A DNA stretch of 64,000 nt. Origin: Jaltomata sinuosa. Its lineage: Eukaryota; Streptophyta; Magnoliopsida; Solanales; Solanaceae. Shown here one piece after another: positions 1 to 11,719 of the stretch (the stretch's first letter is position 1; the number at the start of each line of letters is the position of its first letter). The notes under the pieces were generated by a model. The model did no database searches. It was not told where the DNA came from and saw nothing but the letters and a program-made list of their open reading frames with translations. The stretch lies in assembly GCA_003996215.1 (NCBI GenBank), contig QJPP01005256.1:1-64000 (forward strand). Reading direction: 5' to 3'. Both the position numbers and the translations under genes were made by a program.

Positions 1-1393
1 TAATCTGACGACCACCCCCTCTAGCAGGGGGCTGAACTGCCCGTAAAGGCTCGGCAAACTGAGCTGTACCCTGCTGAGGGCAATCTTTAGAAAAATGACC
101 CATCGCACCACAAGTAAAACAAGCCCCTGATGGCCTACTTAGTCGAGATGAACCCGCAAATCCCGAATGACCACCACGACCTGATGCCCCAGACACGGTA
201 CCCCTCGAAGACTGGCCGCTATAGCCCTGATGGCTGCCCTGACCCTGCTCGAACTGGGTACTACCAAAAGTCTGAAGGGAAGACTGAACCGGTCGGCTGG
301 ACTGACCCTGCTACTGCTGTGGCTGATAACTCCGGCTCCACTGGCCAGGACCTTTACCGCCATATCTGGAACAACTATAGACACCCTGATGTCGAGGCCT
401 CTTATCTCCGGACCCCTGATCATGTCGCTGTAAGTCCTCCACAGTGCGAGCATAGTCTACAATAGCCTGGAATGGCCGATCACTGGCAATCAATATCTCA
501 GCTGGCTGCCTAATCTCTGGCCTCAAACCCCATACAAATCTGCGAATCCTATCTGCCTCAGTAGGAATGATCATAGCTCCGAATGGTGCTCACTGATGAA
601 AACGGGTCTCATACTCTGATATAGTCATAGATCCCTGCGTAAGATGAGTAAACTGCTCCCTGCGACGCTCCCGATCACTCTGGGGTAGGAACTTGGCCAT
701 AAAGGCCTCATAAAATTCAGACCAGGTCAACGGAGGTGACGACGGTGGTCTACAAGCAACCTGAGCCCTCCACCATAACTTTGCTGGGCCCTCCAACTGG
801 TAGGTAGTATAAACAACCCCGTGAGTCTCCAACAACCCCAGATGATGCAACATCTCCTCACAGGTGGTAATAAAATCATGTGGATCCTGCCCAGAAGTAC
901 CCGCAAATCTCGGGGGTGCTAACCTCAAAAATCTGCCCAATGCCTTCTGCTCTGTCTCTGTCATAACTGGGCGAGGAGCAAGAGGCTGTGCAACAGATGG
1001 AACCGGAATGACCTCCGCACGGGGAGCCATAGTAGTTGACTGCGCACCTAAGCTCTGTGCACCCAGGGCTGCCCCCTGAGCAGATGTCTGCGCTACCTCC
1101 GAAGGCCGCTCTCCAATCACACCCAAAAGCTGCAATAGTAATCCCCGAATATCTGGAGACAGAGCTGTGGGTGGAGCTGGCACAAAAGTGGGCACTAGAG
1201 CTGGTACCGGAGCTGGCGCTGGAGCTGGCACTGGAGCTGGTGGTACCTGGGCTGTCCCCTGAACCACAAGCTGCTCGGGCTCTATCTCCACGCTAGCAGC
1301 TCTAGCAGGTGCCACTGCTCGAGGGCGTCCTCGACCCCTAGCTGGAGTGGGAGGCTCATCCTCGCGTGCTGCCGATGATCTCGTACGAACCAT
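1..1393 (-). pseudogene. gag: gypsy gag polyprotein, partial, two in-frame stops
   Basis: This is the capsid/nucleocapsid protein of element A, which would package its RNA in cytoplasmic virus-like particles. The start is the ATG at 1391-1393, followed by a basic, proline- and alanine-rich N-terminus. From about residue 150 there is a Retrotrans_gag domain with the family's typical signatures (PPRFAGTSGQDPHDFI, GPAKLWWRA, ITW/LTW SEFYEAFMAKFLP-like, QGSMTISEYETRF). The same frame continues past a TGA at 590-592 and a TAG at 308-310, then reaches a CCHC zinc knuckle (C-X2-C-X4-H-X4-C) coded at 80-121. All three segments are in one frame, so the two stops are point mutations, not frameshifts. 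The protease and pol parts lie beyond the left edge. It is non-functional unless both stops are sequencing errors. Confidence 0.9.
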
Positions 1394-1566
1394 CTGCGGA
1401 AGAATGAAGTAGAATAAATGAGATCTCTAGAAACTTCAAGGGTTGTACGCACGACACAGGAGCAATGAAAGAGTCCAAATTTCCTAAAATGCCGGACGTC
1501 TCCGCCCCGATCCGCAGGACTCTACTAGACATTAGCTCCTATACCGATGACACCGGTGAACCTAAG

Positions 1567-1578
1567 GCTCTGATACCA
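1567..1578 (-). promoter_or_regulatory. primer-binding site of element A (initiator tRNA-Met)
   Basis: The minus strand reads TGGTATCAGAGC, complementary to the 3' end of plant initiator tRNA-Met. It lies 3 bases from the inner end of the 5' LTR, the normal position for minus-strand DNA priming in gypsy elements. Confidence 0.92.
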
Positions 1579-1581
1579 AGT

Positions 1582-4500
1582 TGTCACGACCCGATTTCTC
1601 GGTCATGATGGCACCTACAACCCCCGGTAGGTGAACCAATCCCTGTAGCCCAGAACAGCTAGTAATGGCTACTATCTAACAAATAAGAGAACAAGACAAA
1701 TAAAATGGATAATATGAATGGAAATATATACAAATGCGGAAACTAAACCAAACCCCAAGACCTGGTATCATAGTACAGAGCCAAACTACATACATGGAGT
1801 ACAAGTAAACCAAAACTATATATACAGATGTCTCTGAATGGAAATAGAGGACATGCAGCAAAAGATAAACTAAAGCTAAGCTCCGATCGCCAAGAGCCCA
1901 CCTTCAGCCTGAAGTAGTCTCCAATAGATCTCCAGGCACGAATCACAATGATCTAGCGGCGATGGCCCACGCTAGGATCTGCACCCAAAGATGCAGGGGG
2001 TAGGGGTGAGCACCAAATGCGAAGCATAAGGTACCCAGTAGGTATCATAGGCCGACTGGGCACATATAAGATAAAAGAGCAGTAATAGACAGAATAGAAG
2101 CAAGTAGTCACAGAAATCAACGAAAGGTACACAGGAACTAGCCCAGAGGGAAATCAACAGAACCACAGATGAGGCTAGTAAGCAGAATATACACACCAAA
2201 GGCACAGGTGAAAGTAAGAAACAACGCACCTGGGATCCTTGCAACAACAGTGTATACAAAATAAGTTTACGGAATGGACGGTATACCGGTAACCTCAAGT
2301 GTAAGAAGAAGAAAGAAAGAGTAATAATAGGCATGCTCAAGACATGAATCAATACTCAACTAATCATATCAACCTCAAATCCATAAACTAACACCCTAAC
2401 AGTACCAATCTCATACTTATCCATAATAGAGAATCATTCTATAAGTAAAAAGCAAAAGTCTACCTACAGTCCCTCGGCCGCCCATACAACCGAGGAACAC
2501 AAACAAGTGAAAACAAACCCTCCGGCATCCCATACTACCGGAGCGTATAATCAGCAAACAGCAAACAAGGGTGGAACCTCGAACCATGAATGATATGATG
2601 CATGAAGATCTCAAGTCCCATAGTATCTCTGTATGTACCTCCTCCGGCGCCGATCCGGCCCAGCAGGTAGGTTCCATGGAAGGTCTCTGCCCGTATACCT
2701 CTACTCCCCCGTATACCCTTCTTCCGGCACACGCAGCTCGTAGCCCCTGGCCCGGATAGCAAGGTCCATGGAGGTCCTCGACCCCATACCATATCTCAGT
2801 ATCAGAACATGTATCAAGATAGAGTCCCAGTCTCAATATCAAGATATAGAACCAGTCTCAAATATGCATGCCCAGACCCCGTCCAGGACTAAAAAATAGT
2901 AGGAAAATATCTGAAAAACCCCTCCAAGGGTGCCCGGGCGTCGCCGGGTCTAAACAGTAAAAAGTCATCTCAAGTAGTAAGAAAACTCATCTAGTACTCC
3001 GGCCCTGCCGAGTCTAGTGATAATAGTAAAACTGATGATTTTAAACCACAAGTGAAATCAACCATTTCCAAATAATTTCCATCAAAAACGGCCCCCCGGG
3101 CCATGCAAGGTTTAGAAAACAGTGTCAGTAGGCCCAAAGCCAAAACCACTGTAAAACATCGATAAAACCTCTTTATATGCATGGAAATGATATGCTCACA
3201 CACAACAATAGCTGCTCAACAGCTTACAATCAACCTACCGCCCCTGCACAGGCCCACAGCTACTCAGCAAGCATAACCAGCCTAGAAGGATAATTCTATG
3301 CCCGGGACTCGCGGACATTCCCAAAAATCCCACCTTCTATGTTCCAGAGTCAACAAGGTCTCGCAGGACCACAAGGGTAAATAAAATATATCCGCAAATA
3401 CTACAAACAACGGAGGAATAAAAATAGCGGACATGAATAAAGCGGTCAAGGTCTGTGGTACCAACCTAACAAACCAACCCAAGGATGCCCATTAATACAA
3501 TTTTATTCTATATATGCGGAGTCTAGGGAAATTAAACCGTAACCTACCTGTCGTCCGACGACAACTGCTGGAACAACGATGTCCAAGCTCGAACCCCTCC
3601 GAGAAAATCCAAAACTAAATCGGAATCGGATTCGGATTTGAGACGGAGTAACTTGACGTAGATAATTAATTAAACACCAAATTATGTAAATCATGGGATA
3701 AGATATTAACCCACCACCTGAAGATTATCATACATGTATGCAACACTGTATAATATAATCAAGTGGTGGATATTAAACAATAACTCATTAAGAGTTCACT
3801 TTGGCAAAATGATTTAATAAAGGCAAAGTGTATTTAACCAATTTGAGTTGGTACTTACCAACAGCTAAGCCACTACGTGGCTTCTTACCCCTTTTGCTGT
3901 CCACTCCCACCTCTTCCACGTGGAAGTGGTGGTGCCACCAAAATAAAGTTTTATCCCGTTAAATAAATATTCGGGTATTGCATAAATTCGTGATAAAATA
4001 AATATAGTATTTTAAATATACCATAATTAATAGAAAATCATTTCTAATAAAACCTGCTATATTATAATAATAATTTTCAACATAATTAAATTTACCATCT
4101 CCGTTAAAATATTACGGAGTATAAAAACCTTATAAAATAAATACTTGAACACTTATATCGTATCAAATATATTTTCCAAAGGGTATAATAATATAATTTT
4201 TACCAAATTAAACTTTTAAATAAATATTTCAAATACACGCACGATACTAATAAAGTTCTTAAGTTTAGGCTCGTAATTCGCCTACGCACGATTTTGATAT
4301 TCAAGAATTCTCTCGGGATCCTCCCTTATATTTTATCACTGTTTCGGAACTGAAATGGCATTTTAAAACGTAAAATTGGAGCTTAAATCGGGTTAAACCC
4401 GACCCGATTCGCGACCCGGTTCGTAACCCGTTTTCTGCCAGACAGTCCGCGGTAAAACAGTCATAACTCTCTGCTCCGAGATTATTTGGACGTGCGGTTT

Positions 4501-4692
4501 TATGCGTTGGAAACTAGACTCGTAGACCTTCGATTTGGTATTTCGGGGGACTTCTAACTCTTTATATATTGGGAGAAAATCCCCGACACATTTGACCCAA
4601 AGTTCAGAAAATTGTTAAAGGTCCTACGATATCTTTTGTCGATTTGCTTGACTTCAAACTTAAACGTGGAAATGACCGGAAGGGTCATTACA
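1582..4692 (-). repeat. 5' LTR of gypsy element A
   Basis: A 3.1-kb LTR bounded on the plus strand by TGTCACGACCCG at the left and GGGTCATTACA at the right. Two other LTRs in the window (11720-14777 and, inverted, 40627-44514) share its ends and much of its interior, for example the block on the price-tag-like 'GGTATACCGGTAACCTCA' near 2281. It carries only one copy of a short unit near 2995-3040 that is tandemly repeated in the other two LTRs. The AT-rich right third (3700-4280) is probably U3. Short open frames inside it are not conserved genes. Confidence 0.9.
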
Positions 4693-5158
4693 GAGAATCA
4701 ATGATGTTTCTACAATACAAGACGCCTTTCAAACATCGAAGAGCTCACAGGATGAAAAAGGAAATAAGATATTGACCCCTATACCTCAAACACAATATCA
4801 TCAAAATTCTGAACAAGTCCATGCCATTTTTGATGAGCGTACCCAGTCGTATAACCCACAAAGTTCTCCAGAGGTGTATCAGGCACCCGATTCTTCTCCA
4901 CAAAAAGGGAGAAAACCTCGTGCCTTTACTCCTTTAACGGAAACTTTGTCGAGTATATTTCAAAGATTGTGGGCTCAAGGAGTGTTGAAACCAATAAGGG
5001 GATGGATTCCTAGGTACTCATCTCCGTCTTTTGATCCATCCAAAAGTTGTGTTTATCACTCAAATATTCAAGGTCATGATATCGAGGAATGTTCAGCATT
5101 GAGTCACAAAATTCAGACTCTGATTGAGAATGGCAAAAATAAGTGCAAAGATCACTAA
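4693..5158 (+). pseudogene. gag: Ogre/Tat gag C-terminal remnant
   Basis: The open frame from 4772 codes for about 128 residues. The section PRAFTPLTETLSSIFQRL followed by a later CVYHSNIQGHDIEEC motif matches the C-terminal gag pattern of Ogre/Tat gypsy elements, in which a C-X2-H-X4-H-X4-C type variant replaces the CCHC knuckle. The ATG at 4772 is only the first Met in the frame; upstream sequence (4693-4771) probably belongs to the same gag and was cut off from its N-terminus by element A. The frame stops at 5156-5158 and no protease follows. It is a relic. Confidence 0.7.
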
Positions 5159-7131
5159 ACAGTAATCCTGTCATGATAAATGTAGTCATTGTTCAAGGTG
5201 ATCCAACAAAAATATTTTCAAGACATTTAACAAGGAAGCGCAAGCTACATCAAAGGAATTGACGAGAACAAGACTCTCATATGCAAAGTGTTATTATCCT
5301 CTATTTGTCCGTCTTATGATCAATAAACTTTTTCTGCTTTTATTCCCTCTCTTTTGTATTCCTGAACTACATTTGACCTGATTTCCATTTTGATATGTAG
5401 GCAGCTCATTATTGGGTTCGGTCTTAATCTAATAAAAATTTCTTCTCTTTCTCTTTCAAATCGAATTGGCCTTGACCAAGCTATCCACTCATTAAGCCTA
5501 AATTCTTTTAATCTGTCAAGCGGCCAATAATATCATAATGCAGATTCAAAATTAGGATCGTGATGGTCAAGCGCAAGGCAACCATATCTTTTGTGCTAAT
5601 ATTCTTCTTTGAGTGAAGCAGGAATACATGACTCTTTACATGAAAATATTATCTGAGTTTTGATAAACCTTAAAAAATCACTGGAGGCAATCTTTCGATA
5701 TGGGAAGACCTGCATAAAGTATCTATTTCAAACTAGGGCAGAAATTTTTTAGAAGTCCTCAAAATTTTTACCAAAATACATGGCGAGCTTGAATTCACAG
5801 AATCAAAACAATGCAAAGAGACAAAGACAAGTTAAGGTACGTGTCAATCTCACCTTTTAAAACTTGCAGCTTTTCTTTGAATGCAGGAATAACAAGTGTA
5901 AATCACAAAATTATTTTCGCAATCAAGAAAAATCGTCACCAAGAGATGCTCTGCTTCCTCTCGCATCTGATGCAAAGGCTAAGATGTTCTATCCTTATAC
6001 TTCTGAATTATGCTACTTTTGGCCACTAAATACTTGAATTGAGCCACTAGCATTTAGTTAAGCTACTTTTGATCCATTGAATATGGAAATCAGATTATTA
6101 TTGCTACTAAGTAATTAAATTGTGTTATTACTGAGCTACTAATATGTAGGCTCGTTCATTTTAAAAAGGACATCTAAGGTTAGCCCGCCTTACAAATAGG
6201 ACACCAAAGGTTGGTCCGCCTTACAAATGGGATACCTTAGGCTTGTCCGCCTTACAAATGAACATTCAGGATCGTTCGCCTTACAAAGGAATACTTCAGG
6301 CTTGTCCGCCTTACAAATGAACATTCAGGCTCGTTCGCCTTACAAAAGAACACTTCAGGCTTGTTCGCCTTACAAATGAACGTTCAGGCTCATTCGCCTT
6401 ATAAAGAAACATTTTAGGCTCGCTCACCTTACAAATGAACATTCAGGCTCGTTTGCCTTACAAACGTACACTTAGGCTCGTTCGCCTTACAATAAGACAT
6501 CTTTTTTTGGCCCTACAAAATATATAAATTATTTTTTTATAAAATCCTTACGTACTAACATCCACAGGTTTAACAACTGATGATTTCTCTTCAAAGGTTT
6601 AAACTGGGGCAGAATTTTTGAGGTTCCTCAAAAATACTGCAAGAACATTAAATTGATAAGCTTTCTCACCTCCTTTCTTCATTATTATTATTTATTACTA
6701 TTTTGCGCCACATTAGTTAATACTTCTCTATATTAATGAGCTAACAATTTTATCTAGTTGTGTTAAAAGCTACAGGCAAGACAAGAAACGGCTAAGAGCA
6801 ATTCTTCAAAGCATAATTTTTTATTCGTAAATCATATTCACATTCCATTTTGCTCATACTCTAACCTTGTCAACTCGTGCTATCCTGATTCAAAACTCAT
6901 ATTTGTCAATTTTATTTAGGGATCTTGTTCGTCCCTAAATCTAGAACTACACACGGCCTGATTCTCGTAAGACCCGAGATATGTAGGCGACTTGAAACTG
7001 AAGTCTCGGCCACATCATTTTCACAACCCTCTCTTGTTTCTTCTGATTTTAAAAGAATCGTCCTTCGGGTCGGACAAAATTGGCTACTAGTCAACATTCC
7101 TTGCCCGCCAATTCATCCTTCATTCCCGAGT
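5159..7131 (+). other. non-coding internal region of the Ogre/Tat-like element
   Basis: About 2 kb with no supportable gene. Two related blocks containing 'GGGCAGAATTTTT' and 'CTCAAAA' (near 5733-5775 and 6600-6640) lie on either side of a tandem array (6140-6500). Such a block just upstream of the 3' LTR is usual for this lineage; a second copy suggests internal duplication. The short frames at 5811-6029 and 6925-7164 have no family signature. Confidence 0.6.
6140..6500 (+). repeat. tandem array of about 30-bp units
   Basis: About eleven degenerate direct repeats of a unit whose core is GGCTCGTTCGCCTTACAAAT followed by GAACATTCA. Spacing is close to 30 bp, with early units shorter or diverged. 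The array lies wholly in the non-coding internal region. Confidence 0.9.
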
Positions 7132-7144
7132 AAGGAAGGGGCAG
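7132..7144 (+). promoter_or_regulatory. polypurine tract of the Ogre/Tat-like element
   Basis: AAGGAAGGGGCAG sits one base upstream of the LTR start TGTTGACACC. It is the expected plus-strand primer and sets both the element's orientation and its LTR boundary. Confidence 0.85.
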
Positions 7145-7145
7145 T

Positions 7146-10100
7146 TGTTGACACCAAATTTTGACCTCCCTAGACCTCTCTCGGGCTGTTATTTTAATAA
7201 TAATTATTATTTTAAATATTAATTTATTTTTATATTTTACTTGATTTATTAAATAAATTACGTGTTAACACTTTAAAATTAGTATATAAATATATAATTA
7301 TTCTCTATTATTACTATTTTTTATCACAAATTTCATATGATATTACATGTCATTTATTTTACGTACAATATATATATGTATTTTTATTTTTTTTAAATAA
7401 TTTAACTTTTGATAATTATCGTTAATTATTATTTTATCTACTAAATTTTATATACGTAGTAGTTTATTTATTAAATAGCCGTCCGAATTCAATTTCTAAT
7501 CTCAAATTATTTAAATCCCAGCCCCTTTCTACCCAATTTATTTCAATTTTAGCCTAAATTGGGCTAATTTGGCCCAATTTTAAATTCCAAGTTTAATCCA
7601 ATCTCAGCAGTTGATCTAATACGATCAACGGCCGAGATCAAACCCCTTTTCTTCTTTCCCTTTTAATAAACACACCCCCAACCTTAACCCCACTCACCTC
7701 CAAGCCGCCACACCCACCCTTTTTCTCTCCTCTTCCTCTCCTTTCTACGCCACCACAATGCTGCCAGCAAGTGGCTAGTCGCGGCGGTCCAGCAAACCCC
7801 ACCGCCTCTCTATCTTCGCCTCTCTTTTCTCCCTCTATTTCTCCACCACTCTCACCCTTTCATCTCCTTTCTCTCTTTCATTCCCTCCGTCGTCGTCTCA
7901 CCATCCCGGCGAAACCCCATCGCTACCTCATTTTCTCCGGCGAAACCCCACCAAATAGCCACCCTTCCTCCAGCAAAATCCCAAGGTCTCATCGTGTCTG
8001 GTAAATATTGGAAGGGACTGACGAAGGAAATACTACGCATGACTCAGTATCGATTTTTCATGGTCAAGTTCGGACAACGACAGGCCGTCGAAATTAGCCC
8101 TCTCATCATGATTTTTTGTCAAAGTTTTAAGGATTACCACGAAGTTATTTCTGGTTTGGTCTCTTTCATGATTCTGTTGCTTGTTATCTTGCTCGTATAT
8201 TCTCTTTTATCAGATTCTAAGGTCTGAAAGTAGCGGAGTTTGGTTACAAATCTGTGCCTGAATCTTGTGATTGTGTGTTGGCTGCCTTGTAGGCTATCAT
8301 GTGTAGAAACCCCTAAAAACAATTTGCAAACTATTACCTGCTAGCCGAATTCTGAAATGTCAAGTATATGTGGTTTTTTGTTTTGTTCTCTTTCTGATAA
8401 AGTCAATGTTGAGCATGCTTTGATTATTGTGGGTCATTTCTGTGTCGAATTCAATTTCTAAGCAGCTGTTTCGAGTTCTAAAGTTGGACTTGTCCATTTC
8501 ACATCTGTCTGCAGCCTCTGCGTTATGTTCTACATGTTGAGCCATGCATTGTTTACTAGTTTATTAGAACATAGTTCATATTCATGTCTGGGAAACTTAT
8601 ACTTAGCTCCCAATCCTTAAAAAAACTTGTTATTTTCCCCTTTTGATTAACTTTCTAATCATTCTATGCATTACTTACTCATTTTGGGTCGTAATTAACT
8701 CAGTTCAAGCATGATTTGGTATTCTTGCTCCTTGTATTTCTTAAGACAACCATGCTACCTATCTATTTCAGTAAATTAATCTGTTTAACCCTTTTCTTTC
8801 AAACTCAAAGTGTGGACAACTTGATATTCGGTTATTCTTGGTAAATTGGATATGTAATTGATCAACCACAGCATGTTGTCATCCCTTTGAGTGATTTTCC
8901 TTCCTTTTGTGGATTAAAGTAGCCTTGGTACTTAGACAATTTTGGTATATGTTGACTTGATTGGTGCAATTGCTTAATTTCGGAAAAGGATTATGATGAG
9001 AAGGGACAGACTGCATGAAATATTTACTATTTCGAATTTTAGACAGGTTTGGTGCTATTTGGTTATGAAAAACTTTAATATTGATTGTCCTTCCTTTAGA
9101 GGATTATGTGACTGATTTTGGCTACTAATTGCTTCTTCCCTTAAGTCTCTGGTTGTGACAGCTTGTTACTTGCTTAATTATGGTAAATTTAGCATGATTC
9201 TCTATTCTTAATTGATTTAGCCCATTTGTTTAAGGAAAATAATTTCCAGGATTGAGTTTTAAAATATTCTTCTGACTTTATTAACTTTATTTACTCTTTT
9301 CTTATGATAAATTAGGGCTAATTGATTTAACTATTACAATTAGGGTAAAATTTCCTTTTTTCACTTTTTAAAATGATTTCCTTCCTTGATTCAAGTCTGA
9401 ATCCTTCACTATAAACACAATACCTCTCCTTCATTGCTGGGGCGGACTTTACTCACTATTACTCTCACATATTAAGAACTTCTCTTTGATTGACAAAGTT
9501 GGCTGCTAAGTGTCGGACTTGGAATCTCTTCTTGTTGTTTACTATTCACTGGTTAGTTTCTGATCGTAGCCTAAATGCTTCTTTGTTCATCTATGTTTTG
9601 GAATATCCCGAGCCTTCCTTAATGAGGGCAAGTATGTGCGTACTCTTAACTTATGTGGGTTTAAATGTCTGAGACGATATAGAACCTGCCTGTAGGATTT
9701 ATAACCAAGTTCTGCTTCTTGTAATTTGATATGTTTTCTTTTGCCTTGGTCATAAACTACTCTTACTTGCCAAAAATGGTTTGGCTAATTCTTGTTTTCA
9801 CACTTGCTGTTTGTTAGTTTACATGACTACATTCGGTTCTGGCTTGGTTTTATTTTCGTTGTATTTTGTGGAATACAGAGGTCCTAATGTTTTCTCATGC
9901 CTTGACATAAGCACTGCCTAGAATCCATGAGATTCTCAGAACTCTGACATGTCAAGGATAGTTTCATGGATCATACTAGGATCTTCCGAATTCTATGCTA
10001 TATTTGACAGGTTTCTATTAGAAGATGGTTACACAGTGAAGAGTTGCTCGGGATTTGGGAGTCTCCAAAGCTTTAGATCTGCTTTATTTTATTCATTCAT

Positions 10101-11719
10101 TTGGGTTTGTAATAATTTATTGTATAAACTTCGATAAATAATAAAATTTAGGGGACCGCTATGGGGGAGGGGTAAACTACGTGCTACTTGCTTTAATTGT
10201 AAACCGTAGAAATCATGCCTATAGGATTTCTATTAATCTCGTTTGTTAGAAATTATGCCTATAGGAGTTGTATTAATATTGTTTGTTAGAAGACATGTTT
10301 TAAGTTTTAAAATCAGAAATCACGCCTATAAGTCAAATTCATTTCGGCCTTCTAAATTATTTGGCCATCGTTTTAGCATGTTAACATCAGTTTCAACATC
10401 TTTAAAATAAAATAGTTAACATTTTGGATGTTAAAAATAGTTTCAGCATGTTAAATCCTGTTTCAGCATATTAAGTTACTTGTTTATCAATCTCAGCATG
10501 ATTAAATTAGTTTTCGCAAGTCAAAATAGAGATTACTATAGGACTAAACAAGGTCTCAGCCTGTCAATTAGTTATCAGTTCCAGCATGTTTAAAATCAGT
10601 AAATTCAGGCCCGTAGACAAACCAGTTTCAGCATGTTTAAAATTAGTAAAATTTAGGTATGCATGTTAAAACCACTAGATATTATGCTTATAGGACTTAA
10701 TTAATTCCTGTATGTCTTGATCATTTCCACATGTTTTAATAAAATGTCAATTTTCTAAATGTTCAATCCTAGATATCATGCTCATAAGATTAACTACATA
10801 AATTGTTAATTGTGCGAGTTGTGAGGCCTATTCGAAACCATTCTGTGCTACTTGTTTTAAAGTCCATGTATGTTTTGTATAACGTTAATCCCGAGTCTCA
10901 CTAAGTAGCCTTGGAATCTTATTGTCTAGACCCATATCCAAAATAGTAGTTCAATGCCTCTTGGACATTAAGTGGGACGAGTAGGCATACTAAGGTACGC
11001 TAGATTTTTATTTCTTTAGTACGCTCCTAGGAATAATAATCTTAATAACCAACTTAGGTGGGTAGATAGACGGACATGATGGAAATTGACCCGAGCAGAA
11101 TATGACAATGTCTTTGAAATTGTCTTCGGTAAATAAGCCGGGCGCTGATCCGAATAGGTTAAAATTAACCTAAGTTTAATTCTTATATTCTTACGTGTTT
11201 GGGGTAGTATTAATTAAATCACCTACTAATTAGATCTCTTTTCCTATATCATTTTTTTTTCCGAATTCTATCTTCTCGCTTATCTGATTTTCTTATGTGT
11301 TTATTTAGCTTTTAAATATTCCACATGCTTAATTCTTGCTCACCTAGTTTCATTAATAATTAAACTGGTTTAATTTATTGACTTCTTAAAAAATAGAACT
11401 TATTTGTATAGCGGTGTAGTTTTATTAATTCATATCGATCTTTGTTTATCACATAATTTCCCACATAAATAACGAATCTGGCAGGGACCCACATTTGTGG
11501 ACCTCGAAAGGTGCCTAACACCTTCCTTTCGAGGTAACTTGAACCCTTACCCGATTTCTGGTGACGTAGACCTCTTAAATTAAAATTAATCGTAGTTAGT
11601 TAAGAACGGTGCCCTAACGCGCCTTTAATTCGTTAGGTGGCGACTCTTCACTCTTTTCCATCCAAAAAGAGTTGTCACGTCGATGGCCCATCTTTTTGCG
11701 AGAAAAATGTGGCGTGACA
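7146..11719 (+). repeat. 3' LTR of the Ogre/Tat-like element (4.6 kb)
   Basis: It starts TGTTGACACCAAATTTTGACC and ends in AAAAATGTGGCGTGACA. Near the end is AAAGGTGCCTAACACCTTCC (about 11498), a block known from Ogre/Tat LTRs near the R/U5 region. A GC-richer, pyrimidine-rich stretch at 7660-7990, with a small proline/serine-rich frame, resembles the transcribed leader of these LTRs. Degenerate repeats of 'AGAAATCATGCCTATAGGA' and 'GTTTCAGCATGTTAA' occur at 10200-10650. No gene is supportable inside it. Confidence 0.8.

Larger units (their letters stand above)
1..4692 (-). mobile_element. Ty3/gypsy retrotransposon A, 5' part (runs off left edge)
   Basis: Reading on the minus strand from right to left, the order is 5' LTR (1582-4692), primer-binding site (1567-1578), leader, then gag (to position 1), so the rest of the element lies outside the window. 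The LTR ends are TG...CA on both sides. The right edge abuts Ogre-like gag sequence at 4693, so element A appears to have inserted into that older element; the target duplication cannot be checked because the left end is missing. Confidence 0.9.
4693..11719 (+). mobile_element. Ogre/Tat-like LTR element with little coding capacity, 3' part
   Basis: Plus-strand order: gag remnant (to 5158), about 2 kb without coding capacity, polypurine tract (7132-7144), and 3' LTR (7146-11719). No reverse transcriptase, RNase H or integrase motif is seen between gag and the polypurine tract, so this looks like a large non-autonomous derivative (LARD). The 5' part was separated by the insertion of element A and lies left of the window. 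Lineage is inferred from the gag C-terminus and the LTR start TGTTGACACCAAATTTTGACC, which are typical of plant Ogre/Tat elements. Confidence 0.75.

Noticed and set aside
130..465. 111-residue plus-strand frame
   Set aside because: It is antisense to the gag frame with its zinc knuckle; composition and position show it is a shadow.
1567..1578. Possible tRNA gene because of the tRNA-like sequence
   Set aside because: Only the 12-base primer-binding complement is present; no cloverleaf or internal promoter boxes are seen here or at the other primer-binding sites.
6140..6500. CRISPR-like array
   Set aside because: The 30-bp units are degenerate and adjacent with no unique spacers, in a plant retrotransposon.
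7771..8227. Small proline/serine-rich frames that look like a plant gene start
   Set aside because: They lie in the leader-like part of the Ogre/Tat LTR, have no family signature and end quickly.
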